A stretch of DNA of 6,533 nucleotides, taken from Actinomycetes bacterium. GTDB lineage: Bacteria; Actinomycetota; Thermoleophilia; Solirubrobacterales; 70-9. How positions within the stretch are numbered: position 1 is the stretch's first letter; the number at the start of each line of letters is the position of its first letter. The notes beneath the pieces are model-generated. The model had not been told where the DNA came from and did not search any database. It worked only from the letters and a program-made list of their open reading frames with translations. Below, in pieces: positions 1-5,722 of this stretch. The stretch is taken from contig JAEZIQ010000009.1 in the NCBI GenBank assembly GCA_023436605.1, positions 1 through 6,533 of the forward strand. The letters are read 5' to 3'. Made by a program: the position numbers and the translations under genes.

Positions 1-614
1 GCCCACGACGATGGGCCAGACGGGAGGTCGATCGGTTCGCTGAACTGCGATCCCCACGGTCTGACTGACACCTGGACAACGTCTGGCTGCATCGGTCGGG
101 ACTGGATCCAGGCCACCGCAGTCGTACCATCGCGACCCATTGCCAGGCTGATCTCACCGAGCGCGTTGTCAGCCAGTTGGTCCGCAGGTTCGAACTTGCC
201 CCCGGACGGTCTCGTGCGCGCGTAGATCGATCCGTCCCCGCTCCGCTGCCAGAGGACGGTTGTACTTCCACGTCCGGAGACCAGCTTCAGATTGGACAGT
301 TGATGCTCCTTGCCGGTCAGGGCAAACGGTCTGCCGAACTTGCCATTCGGCGGCCGGATCGCGGCCATGACCAGGCTCGTGTCGTCTTCGTATTCTGGTG
401 ACTGACCGGGGTCGTTCAACAGCCAGACGGCGATTGCTGTGCGGTCATCGTCCACGGCTACCTGCGCGCTCTCCAGGCTTTGCTTTCCGGTACCCGCGAT
501 CGTCTTGGCCGGGCTGATCCAGGCACCCTGCTTCGCGTGGGCGGCCCCGGCGGATGCGCCGAACAGGAAAAGGAGCAAGGTCAGTACCAGACAGGGTTTG
601 TGACGGACGATCAC
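1..614 (-). CDS. Secreted repeat (propeller-like) protein, N-terminal part
   Basis: The reverse strand is open from the window edge to a GTG start at 614-612, giving 204 codons with no stop, so the C-terminus lies outside the window. The N-terminus is a textbook signal peptide: basic MIVRHK, a hydrophobic core (LVLTLLLFLFGA), and a likely cleavage site after AHA at about residue 27, so the product is probably exported. The mature part has three approximate repeats of about 45-55 residues. Each has a strand like TAIAVW, TTVLWQ or TTAVAW, followed by a segment ending GKF or SQF and then 'P..L', as in sialidase-like or other beta-propeller blades. The family and function are not recognised. An in-frame ATG at 671-669 would add 19 residues before the signal peptide and overlap the neighbouring gene, so GTG is preferred, although its Shine-Dalgarno match (GAGGG) is about 11 bases away. 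The gene is divergent from the YdeI-like gene. Confidence 0.72.
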   Translation of the reverse strand, partial: MIVRHKPCLVLTLLLFLFGASAGAAHAKQGAWISPAKTIAGTGKQSLESAQVAVDDDRTAIAVWLLNDPGQSPEYEDDTSLVMAAIRPPNGKFGRPFALTGKEHQLSNLKLVSGRGSTTVLWQRSGDGSIYARTRPSGGKFEPADQLADNALGEISLAMGRDGTTAVAWIQSRPMQPDVVQVSVRPWGSQFSEPIDLPSGPSSW

Positions 615-632
615 AACAGCTTCAACCCTCGT

Positions 633-661
633 GGCAGTCGGGAGTTGCGACTCGACTGGCC
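633..661. repeat. Imperfect inverted repeat in divergent intergenic region
   Basis: The core is AGTCG GG AGT (636-645), a TGCG spacer, then ACTCGACT (650-657). The two arms match except for a two-base GG bulge, and the flanking GGC (633-635) and GCC (659-661) extend the match imperfectly. It lies between the GTG start of the secreted protein (614) and the start of the YdeI-like gene (685). It could be an operator for either gene or a small RNA hairpin. No -10-like TANNNT hexamer is visible between the two genes, so the promoters remain unplaced. Confidence 0.3.
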
Positions 662-684
662 GGTTCGGCATGATCCCGATCCAC

Positions 685-1257
685 ATGAGTGAGGAAGAAC
701 TCCTGATCCATTTCGAAGACGGCGACCAGCTCGCGGCATGGTTGGAGGAAAACGGGGAGACCGTCGACGAGGTCTGGGTCGAGATTTACAAGAAGCACAC
801 CGGGGTGAAGTCGATTAGCTGGGCCGAGATCGTCGACACGGTGCTCTGTTTCGGCTGGATCGACAGCCAGAGCCGGCGGATCGATGACGACCGCTACAGG
901 CAGCGGCTCACGCCGAGGCGGAAGCGCAGCAAGTGGTCGAAGATCAACTGCGAGAAGGCCGAGGCGCTTACTGCGGCGGGCAGAATGCGTGCGGCCGGCC
1001 TGGCCGAGGTGGAGCGGGCCAAGTCCGATGGCCGGTGGGAGGCGGCCTATGACAGCCCCTCCAACGCGAAGGTGCCACCCGAGTTCGAGCAGGCGCTAGT
1101 GGCCGCCGGGCTGACCGAGGAGTTCTCGAAACTGGGCTCCCAGGAGCGCTTCGCGATGCTCCACCGGATCCAGACCGCAAAGCGGGCCGACACGAAGACC
1201 CGGCTGATCGAGAAGTTCTGCGGAATGATTGAGCGGGGCGAGAAGCTTCACTCCTAG
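685..1257 (+). CDS. YdeI/OmpD-associated family protein
   Basis: This 190-residue protein matches the YdeI/OmpD-associated (OmdA) family in length and in its motif series: AWLEENGETVDEVWVEIYKK near the N-terminus, CFGWIDSQSRRID at about 55-67, the basic TPRRKRSKWSKIN at about 75-87, AGLAEVERAKSDGRW at about 101-115, and AKRADTKTRLIEKF near the C-terminus. The family is annotated as 'bacteriocin-protection, YdeI or OmpD-associated', but its biochemical role is poorly defined, so I assign no reaction. No signal peptide or membrane segment is visible, which suggests a cytoplasmic protein. The start is uncertain because none of the in-frame candidates (GTG 631, ATG 670, ATG 685) has a good Shine-Dalgarno sequence. 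ATG 685 is chosen because the resulting N-terminus is the length usually seen before the AWL segment. The gene stands alone, 60 bp before tig and on the same strand. Confidence 0.85.
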   Translation: MSEEELLIHFEDGDQLAAWLEENGETVDEVWVEIYKKHTGVKSISWAEIVDTVLCFGWIDSQSRRIDDDRYRQRLTPRRKRSKWSKINCEKAEALTAAGRMRAAGLAEVERAKSDGRWEAAYDSPSNAKVPPEFEQALVAAGLTEEFSKLGSQERFAMLHRIQTAKRADTKTRLIEKFCGMIERGEKLHS

Positions 1258-1302
1258 GCATCAGCGGCGGCGGCTCTGGAAGCGGAGAAAGCCGGTCCTC
1301 GG

Positions 1303-1308
1303 TACGCT
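1303..1308 (+). promoter_or_regulatory. Putative -10 element of tig (leaderless)
   Basis: TACGCT fits the TANNNT -10 pattern and ends 9 bases before the TTG start of tig. No Shine-Dalgarno sequence lies between it and the start, so transcription would begin at or just before the start codon. No good -35 hexamer is visible about 17 bases upstream. Support comes mainly from the same arrangement before three other genes in this window. Confidence 0.4.
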
Positions 1309-1317
1309 CAAACGACC

Positions 1318-2727
1318 TTGAAGACCACTGTTACTGAACTAGAAGATTCGAGGGCACGAGTCGAGGTCGAAGTTCCGGCCGACGAAGTGTCCGTCCAGGT
1401 CCAGCGGGCCGCCCGGGCTCTGGCCCGTGAAATGCGCATGCCCGGTTTCCGCAAGGGCAAGGCTCCGCCTTCGCTGGCGATCCAGCGTCTCGGCTACGAG
1501 AACGTCTTCCAGGAGGCGATCCAGGAAGCGCTGCCCGAGTGGTACCAGAAGAGCGTTTACGCCTCCGGCGTCGTGCCGATCGGTTCGCCCGATGTGGAAA
1601 TTACGAAGGCCCCTACCGCCGAGGGCGAAACCGTCGAGTTCAAATATGAGGTTGGCGTCCGTCCGACCGCCGAGCTCGGTGAGTACAAGGGTCTCGAGGT
1701 CGAGAAGGCCGGAACCGACGTGCCCGACGAAGTGATCGATCGCGAGATCGACCGGATGCGCGAGGCTCACGCCAGCCTCGAAGTGGTCGATCGCCCGGCC
1801 GAAGAAGGTGACCAGGTCCTGGTCGACTTCGTCGGCTCGCTCGACGGAGTCGAGTTCGAGGGCGGCAGCGCCACCGACCACACGATCGAGATCGGCTCCG
1901 GCCAGCTGATTGACGACTTCGAAGAGCAGATCATCGGTGCCAAGCCCGGTGACGAGGTCGCGGTCAACGTGAACTTCCCCGAGGATTACGGCGCAGCCGA
2001 GCTGGCCGGCCAGAACGCCGACTTCGCGGTCACCGTCAAGGAGATCCGGGTCAAGCAGACCCCGGAAGCCGACGACGACTTTGCCTCCGACGCCTCCGAG
2101 TTCGACACGATCGAGGAGCTGCGTGCCGACATCGCGGAGAAGCTGGGCGAAGCGGCGGAGCAGCGGATCGAGCAGGACTTCCGGGTCGCTGCCGTCGACG
2201 CCGCGGTAAAGAACGCCAAGGTCGGGATTCCCGAGGACATCCTTCGGGCCCGGGGCGAGGAACGCTGGGACCGCGTCGAGCGGCAGATGGCCCAGCAGGG
2301 CATGAACCCCGACACCTACCTCCAGATGCAGGGCAAGACCCGCGACGAGATCATCGACGAGTCACTCGATGACGCCGACCAGGAGATTCGTCGTGAGGCA
2401 GTCCTGGTCGCGGTGGCCGACGCCGAAGGAATCGAAGTCACCGACGAGGAAATGGCCGAGGAACTCGAGCACGCTGCTTCACACGAGCGCACCACCGGTG
2501 CCAAGCTCCTCGAACGCCTCAAGCGTGACGGCCGCCACGAGATGGTCATCGCCGACATCAAGGTCCGCAAGGCGATGGACGTGATCGCCGAGACGGCCAA
2601 GGCGACGGAAATGTCCGCCAAGGATGCCGCGAAGAAGCTCTGGGGCATCGGCGACGACGAGGACGAAGCCGAGGAGAAGGAAGCCGAGGATTCGACCGAA
2701 GAAGCGAAGAAGGACTCAGAAGAGTAG
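1318..2727 (+). CDS. tig: Trigger factor (ribosome-associated chaperone)
   Basis: Trigger factor binds the ribosome at the exit tunnel, shelters nascent chains and has peptidyl-prolyl isomerase activity. The 469-residue product shows the family's three parts. These are an N-terminal ribosome-binding domain with the signature GFRKGK at residues 43-48, an FKBP-type PPIase domain at about 162-244 (GDQVLVDFVGSLDGVEFEGG through ADFAVTVKEI), and a helical SurA-like C-terminal domain from about 260 to 440. It is longer than the E. coli protein (432 residues), chiefly because of a highly acidic tail at about 446-469 rich in D, E and K. The start is TTG, giving (M)KTTVTELEDSR, which matches the usual N-terminus; the next in-frame ATG would cut into the ribosome-binding domain. 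There is no Shine-Dalgarno sequence, but a TANNNT element lies 9 bases upstream. The stop overlaps the Shine-Dalgarno sequence of the next gene, suggesting co-transcription. Confidence 0.96.
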   Translation: MKTTVTELEDSRARVEVEVPADEVSVQVQRAARALAREMRMPGFRKGKAPPSLAIQRLGYENVFQEAIQEALPEWYQKSVYASGVVPIGSPDVEITKAPTAEGETVEFKYEVGVRPTAELGEYKGLEVEKAGTDVPDEVIDREIDRMREAHASLEVVDRPAEEGDQVLVDFVGSLDGVEFEGGSATDHTIEIGSGQLIDDFEEQIIGAKPGDEVAVNVNFPEDYGAAELAGQNADFAVTVKEIRVKQTPEADDDFASDASEFDTIEELRADIAEKLGEAAEQRIEQDFRVAAVDAAVKNAKVGIPEDILRARGEERWDRVERQMAQQGMNPDTYLQMQGKTRDEIIDESLDDADQEIRREAVLVAVADAEGIEVTDEEMAEELEHAASHERTTGAKLLERLKRDGRHEMVIADIKVRKAMDVIAETAKATEMSAKDAAKKLWGIGDDEDEAEEKEAEDSTEEAKKDSEE

Positions 2728-2730
2728 GAG
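2726..2730 (+). promoter_or_regulatory. Shine-Dalgarno of membrane protein gene, inside palindrome
   Basis: AGGAG overlaps the tig stop codon and lies 6 bases before TTG 2737, an ideal spacing. This is the only clear Shine-Dalgarno sequence in the window and is the reason for listing TTG 2737 as the start. It is also the left arm of a palindrome (AGGAG-AC-CTCCT, 2726-2737). The CTCCT arm overlaps the first base of the TTG and could alternatively pair with GAGGAGG at 2764-2770. Confidence 0.55.
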
Positions 2731-2736
2731 ACCTCC

Positions 2737-3189
2737 TTGCCTCAACGCATGGATGCGGGAAGCGAGGAGGTTCTTGACCCTGTTGCTGGTGGTTGCGGTC
2801 TCCTGACGTTCGGGGCGGTCATTCTGATCGCCTCGTTCTTCATGGACCGGGCCGACGACTACTTCTACGAGGTAGCCGACAACCACCTGCTTCAGTATTC
2901 GGTCTTCGGACCGGTCTTCGCGGGTCTGCTCGTCGCAGCCGTTTTCCTGGTGTTCTTCAGCCTGAAGAAGCGGGGGCCGATCGGCCCGGTCCTGCTGCTC
3001 CTGATTTCGCTGACGCTCCTCGCGATGACGATCATCGCGTCGAAGCATCTCGGCCTTCACCCCACTGACATGGGCAATCTCGACAACGAGGCCGATCCCG
3101 GAACGTTCGTTTCGATCGCCGGATCGGGGCTCATGGTCCTCGGATCCCTGATCGCCGTCGGGGGTGCAATCGGGCGTTCCCGTACCTGA
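2737..3189 (+). CDS. Small multi-pass membrane protein; N-terminal frame in doubt
   Basis: The 150-residue frame encodes about four hydrophobic segments, at roughly residues 19-36, 54-76, 82-103 and 123-145. The acidic linker MDRADDYFYEVADNHLLQYS follows the first segment and a KKR loop follows the second. No family is recognised. It lies 9 bp after tig with a good Shine-Dalgarno sequence, so it is probably co-transcribed with tig. The start and first ~22 codons are questionable. In this frame they are poor in G/C at third positions (10 of 22 by my count). The frame starting at ATG 2753 instead reads MREARRFLTLLLVVAVS with 15 of 17 G/C-ending codons, then stops at TGA 2804-2806. One extra base near 2803 would fuse that basic, hydrophobic N-terminus to the downstream protein and give a normal first helix. 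The gene may therefore carry a one-base deletion or assembly error, and the true start may be 2753. From about 2803 onward the listed frame is well supported. Confidence 0.7.
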   Translation: MPQRMDAGSEEVLDPVAGGCGLLTFGAVILIASFFMDRADDYFYEVADNHLLQYSVFGPVFAGLLVAAVFLVFFSLKKRGPIGPVLLLLISLTLLAMTIIASKHLGLHPTDMGNLDNEADPGTFVSIAGSGLMVLGSLIAVGGAIGRSRT

Positions 3190-3221
3190 CGGCGCCTGAA
3201 ACGGGCCGGTGTACCCGGCTC

Positions 3222-3229
3222 TATAGGAT
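3222..3229 (+). promoter_or_regulatory. Putative -10 element of clpP (leaderless)
   Basis: TATAGGAT contains TAGGAT (3224-3229), which ends 7 bases before the clpP ATG. No Shine-Dalgarno sequence lies in between (TGCCGGC), so a leaderless or nearly leaderless transcript is likely. A short GCCGG/CCGGC inverted repeat (3205-3209 and 3215-3219) lies just upstream, and no convincing -35 box was found. The element implies that clpP has its own promoter even if tig transcription reads through. Confidence 0.55.
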
Positions 3230-3236
3230 TGCCGGC

Positions 3237-3821
3237 ATGAGTCCACTTGTCCCCATGGTCGTTGAACAGACCTCTCGCGGAGAGCGTTCGTTCGACATCT
3301 ATTCCCGGCTCCTCAACGAGCGCATCATCTTCCTCGGCACCGGTGTGAACGAGGACATCGCCAACCTGGTGGTGGCCCAGCTGCTTCACCTCGATGCGGA
3401 GGACCCCGAGAAGGACATCAGCCTCTACATCAACTCGCCCGGTGGTTCCGTTTACGCCGGTCTCGCGATCTACGACACGATGCAGTTCATCAAGCCCGAT
3501 GTCCAGACCATCTGCGTCGGCATCGCGATGAGCATGGGCGCCCTGCTGCTGGCTGGCGGCGCGGCCGGCAAGCGGATGTCGCTGCCGAACTCGAAGATCC
3601 TGATCCATCAGGTCTCCTCCGGCTTCCAGGGTCAGGCGACCGACATCGAGATCCACGCCAACGAGATCATCGACACGCGCAGCCGCCTCGACAAGATCCT
3701 CGCCAAGCACACCGGCCAGGATCTCGAGAAGATCACCCACGACACCGAGCGCGACTATTTCATGAGCGCCGAAGAGGCCACCACCTACGGCCTGATCGAC
3801 CGGGTCATCGAGCATCGGTAA
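3237..3821 (+). CDS. clpP: ATP-dependent Clp protease proteolytic subunit ClpP
   Basis: ClpP forms the cytoplasmic serine-protease barrel that degrades proteins unfolded by ClpX- or ClpC-type ATPases. The 194-residue product aligns along its whole length with E. coli ClpP. The catalytic triad is visible as S99 (in MSMGA), H124 (in LIHQ) and D173 (in TERDYF), with the same residue spacings (25 and 49) as in the E. coli enzyme. The oxyanion segment SPGGSV (67-72) and the handle region QGQATDIEIHA (131-141) are present. The protein begins MSPLVPMVVEQTSRGERSFDIYSRLL, so almost no propeptide precedes the mature-like N-terminus. Residues flanking the active site differ from the usual text: GIAMSMGA rather than GQAASMGA, and HQV rather than HQP. 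The ATG is fixed by this N-terminus and by the -10 element 7 bases upstream. clpX is not the next gene, and a second clpP may exist elsewhere, as is common in actinobacteria. Confidence 0.96.
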   Translation: MSPLVPMVVEQTSRGERSFDIYSRLLNERIIFLGTGVNEDIANLVVAQLLHLDAEDPEKDISLYINSPGGSVYAGLAIYDTMQFIKPDVQTICVGIAMSMGALLLAGGAAGKRMSLPNSKILIHQVSSGFQGQATDIEIHANEIIDTRSRLDKILAKHTGQDLEKITHDTERDYFMSAEEATTYGLIDRVIEHR

Positions 3822-3924
3822 GCGGTCCATCACCAGCTTTTCCGGAGCCGTCGCCATCCTGGCGGCGGCTCTGCTTTTTGCAGGGCCAATTACGGCGTCC
3901 GGCGCCACTCCCGAGCGGAAGGCA
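3814..3924 (+). other. Unannotated signal peptide coding region upstream of M23 gene
   Basis: This stretch is open and in frame with the M23 peptidase gene (the frame is open from 3796). It encodes GKRSITSFSG, then a hydrophobic core AVAILAAALLFAG, then PITASGA, so it looks like a complete signal peptide with likely cleavage near ASGA. It holds no in-frame ATG, GTG or TTG. The best placed non-canonical codon is ATC 3814, which would overlap the clpP stop by 8 bases and give MGKRSITSF; ATC 3829 and CTG 3859 are less suitable. Codon use looks coding. A base error or a true AUC start are the main explanations. Confidence 0.55.
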
Positions 3925-4653
3925 GTGAGGGAGAGCGGGATCCGCTCTTTCAAGGGAGGGGTCACGCCGAACGACGCGATTCCGTTTTCGGTCGAACCGA
4001 TCCGTTTCCATCTCCGGTTCCAGGGAGACGCGCCGCTCCGACTCTCGATCAGAGTGAAACGCCTCGGCGACGGGAAGACGATCCGTCGTCTTCTCCGGGG
4101 ACCGCTCGCGCCCGGACGCTGGCACCACTTCAACTGGAACGGTCGAACCCAGGGTGGTCGACTGGCCCCGGCGGGCCGCTACAGGGTGGTCGCCGGTCCG
4201 ATCGGTGGACCGCTTCGCTCGCTCGGGCGCATTCGGCTCCACAGCCACCAGTTCCCGGTCGACGGACCACACGGCGCCCGCGGCTACATCGGCGAGTTCG
4301 GTGCGCCGCGAGTCGACAGTCGCACCCACGAAGGGTTCGACATCACCGCTGCCTGCGGCACACCCCTGATCGCCGTGCGGGCCGGGACGGTTCTCAAGAG
4401 GGCGTTCGACCCGGAGCTCTATGGCAACTTCGTCGTGGTGAAGGGCGAGGGGGAGAGGCGGACCTACAAATACGCCCACCTGAAGTCACCGGCCCCGGCG
4501 CGCCGGGGCCAGCGAGTCCGGGCGGGGCGCCGAATCGGTTCTGTCGGTCTGACCGGCAACGCGGCCGGTACGCCTTGTCATCTCCACATTGAGATCCGGA
4601 CCAGGGGTCGGCTCCTGGACCCGCAGCCCCTCCTGCGGGCTTGGGACTGGTAG
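3925..4653 (+). CDS. M23-family (LytM-like) metallopeptidase, probably secreted
   Basis: The C-terminal half is an M23/LytM peptidase domain (about residues 118-238 from GTG 3925). It has the HxxxD zinc motif at H135-D139 (HEGFD), the conserved AHL histidine at H185 and the HxH motif at H219-H221 (HLHIEIR). Such enzymes cut peptide cross-bridges of peptidoglycan outside the membrane. The N-terminal half resembles the immunoglobulin-like fold of FlgD-type domains, with the motif FNWNGRTQGGRLAPAGRYRVV at about 69-89. GTG 3925 is the only conventional start, giving 242 residues, but an in-frame signal peptide immediately upstream (3814-3924) makes it likely that the real protein starts earlier, giving about 279 residues. 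All expected metal ligands are present, so it should be active. It follows clpP on the same strand and may share its transcript. It ends 30 bp from the convergent reductase gene. Confidence 0.88.
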   Translation: MRESGIRSFKGGVTPNDAIPFSVEPIRFHLRFQGDAPLRLSIRVKRLGDGKTIRRLLRGPLAPGRWHHFNWNGRTQGGRLAPAGRYRVVAGPIGGPLRSLGRIRLHSHQFPVDGPHGARGYIGEFGAPRVDSRTHEGFDITAACGTPLIAVRAGTVLKRAFDPELYGNFVVVKGEGERRTYKYAHLKSPAPARRGQRVRAGRRIGSVGLTGNAAGTPCHLHIEIRTRGRLLDPQPLLRAWDW

Positions 4654-4683
4654 CGAGACCCGAGAAACTGCCGCTGATTCCGG

Positions 4684-5706
4684 CTAGCTTCGGGCGGCGA
4701 GCGATCTGGCGCAGTCGACGAAGGTTTCCTCGACCGGGCGGGTCTTGATCCCGAGCACGTTCTCGGCTCTCGAGGTGTCGAAGTCTGAGCGCCGGCCGAT
4801 GTCCTGGACCAGGGCACGGGCACCCGGGTCGAAAATCGACATGATCCGGACCATGAATTTCGGGGCGGTACGGGTCGGAGCTTTCGCTGCCAGGTCCGGC
4901 ACCTTCTCGCGGAGAATCCCGGACACCTCGATCAGCCAGCGGAAAGGACCCGAAGCGATGAAGCGCTGTCCACCGGCCTCGGGCTTTTCCATTGCCGCGA
5001 TGTGGGCGGCGGAGACGTCACGCACATCGACCCAGCTGAAGCCGATCTTCGGCACCGCCGGCATCCCGTCGAGCAGGCGCTGGATGCCTTCGAGTGAAAA
5101 CGAGTCGTCATCCGGCATCACCGGGCCGAGAATCGCGCTCGGGTTGATCACCGCCAGTTTTTCCCGCTGGCCGCGCTCGTCCACCAGGTTCCATGCCGCC
5201 TGTTCGGCCAAGGTCTTTGACTGCGGATAGGCCGCTACGGCGCTGACGTCGGTCCAGTCATCTTCGGTAAACGGCCGGTCCTCCTGCCGGTCGCCGCCAC
5301 GGATTGCAGCCACCGAGGACGTCATCACAATTCGCTCGACACCCGCGTCCAGGGCAGCGCCGATCACCCGGGTGGCACCCTCTACCGCCGGTTTGATCAG
5401 CTCCTGGGGATCCTTGGGTTTGCCGGGAGGGAAGGGGGACGCGATGTGGAGGACGTACCGACACCCAGCCACCGCTTCGGTCCAGCCCCCGTCCGAAGCC
5501 AGGTCGGCTTCGAAGAACTCGATACCGGCCGGGCGGCCGAGCTCGTTCGAGATGTTCTCCTCGATTCGGGGGCCCTTGGTCGCGCTTCGGACCGTGGTCC
5601 GGACTTCGTACCCCCGTTCAAGCAGGTCGATGATTGCCCGTCCACCAAGGAAGCCGGAGCCTCCGGTGACCAGGACCGTCCCCTTCGCACCACCAGTTGC
5701 GGTCAT
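4684..5706 (-). CDS. NAD(P)-dependent DFR-like reductase (extended SDR)
   Basis: The 340-residue product is an extended short-chain dehydrogenase/reductase of the dihydroflavonol-4-reductase/epimerase type, which reduces a carbonyl or epimerises a substrate using NAD(P)H. Visible motifs are the Rossmann glycine loop TGGSGFLGG (14-22), R40 in TTVR (in related reductases this arginine contacts the NADP phosphate, suggesting NADPH preference), D68 in EADL, the TSSV segment with the catalytic serine at 130 or 131, and YPQSK with catalytic Y160 and K164. The region after about 190 (INPSAILGP and beyond) is the substrate-binding part, and its substrate cannot be read from sequence. No signal peptide or membrane segment is seen, so it is cytoplasmic. 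The ATG is supported by a TAGAGT -10 element 6 bases upstream with no Shine-Dalgarno sequence, suggesting a leaderless transcript. It is divergent from the cyclase-family gene, from which it is separated by 23 bp. Confidence 0.92.
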   Translation of the reverse strand: MTATGGAKGTVLVTGGSGFLGGRAIIDLLERGYEVRTTVRSATKGPRIEENISNELGRPAGIEFFEADLASDGGWTEAVAGCRYVLHIASPFPPGKPKDPQELIKPAVEGATRVIGAALDAGVERIVMTSSVAAIRGGDRQEDRPFTEDDWTDVSAVAAYPQSKTLAEQAAWNLVDERGQREKLAVINPSAILGPVMPDDDSFSLEGIQRLLDGMPAVPKIGFSWVDVRDVSAAHIAAMEKPEAGGQRFIASGPFRWLIEVSGILREKVPDLAAKAPTRTAPKFMVRIMSIFDPGARALVQDIGRRSDFDTSRAENVLGIKTRPVEETFVDCARSLAARS

Positions 5707-5712
5707 GTGCGC

Positions 5713-5722
5713 ACTCTAGTCT
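5713..5722. promoter_or_regulatory. Symmetric bidirectional -10 element for divergent genes
   Basis: ACTCTAGTCT fits ANNNTANNNT. The plus-strand -10 is TAGTCT (5717-5722), ending 7 bases before ATG 5730. The minus-strand -10 is TAGAGT (complement of 5713-5718), ending 6 bases before ATG 5706. The two elements share the TA at 5717-5718. Both spacings predict transcription starts at or next to the start codons. No strong -35 boxes are visible; they would lie inside the opposite gene. Confidence 0.55.

Noticed and set aside
631..684. Upstream starts (GTG 631, ATG 670) for the YdeI-like gene
   Set aside because: They add 18 or 5 residues that do not resemble the family N-terminus and neither has a Shine-Dalgarno sequence. 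They cannot be excluded.
1271..1294. CGGCT / AGCCG inverted repeat between the YdeI-like gene and tig as a terminator
   Set aside because: It has only 5 bp of stem, a 14-base loop and no T-run afterwards, so it is not a credible intrinsic terminator.
1339..1881. Minus-strand open frame of 180 codons opposite tig
   Set aside because: It is antisense to the ribosome-binding and PPIase domains of trigger factor, with no motif of its own.
3205..3219. GCCGG/CCGGC inverted repeat upstream of the clpP -10 as an operator
   Set aside because: A five-base G/C arm is expected by chance in this base composition; it is mentioned only as context for the promoter.
3057..4133. Long open frame on the minus strand (358 codons) opposite clpP and its neighbours
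   Set aside because: It lies antisense to clpP, whose full-length homology and catalytic triad are unambiguous. The antisense product is low-complexity (rich in D, G, V, L and R) and resembles no family I know.
3805..4479. Minus-strand open frame of 224 codons opposite the M23 gene
   Set aside because: The plus strand carries the HxxxD and HxH zinc motifs; the minus-strand product is of biased composition with no family features.
4654..4683. Terminator in the 30-bp convergent gap
   Set aside because: The only stem is four base pairs (GCCG/CGGC) with no T-run on either strand. Termination is probably Rho-dependent or lies elsewhere.
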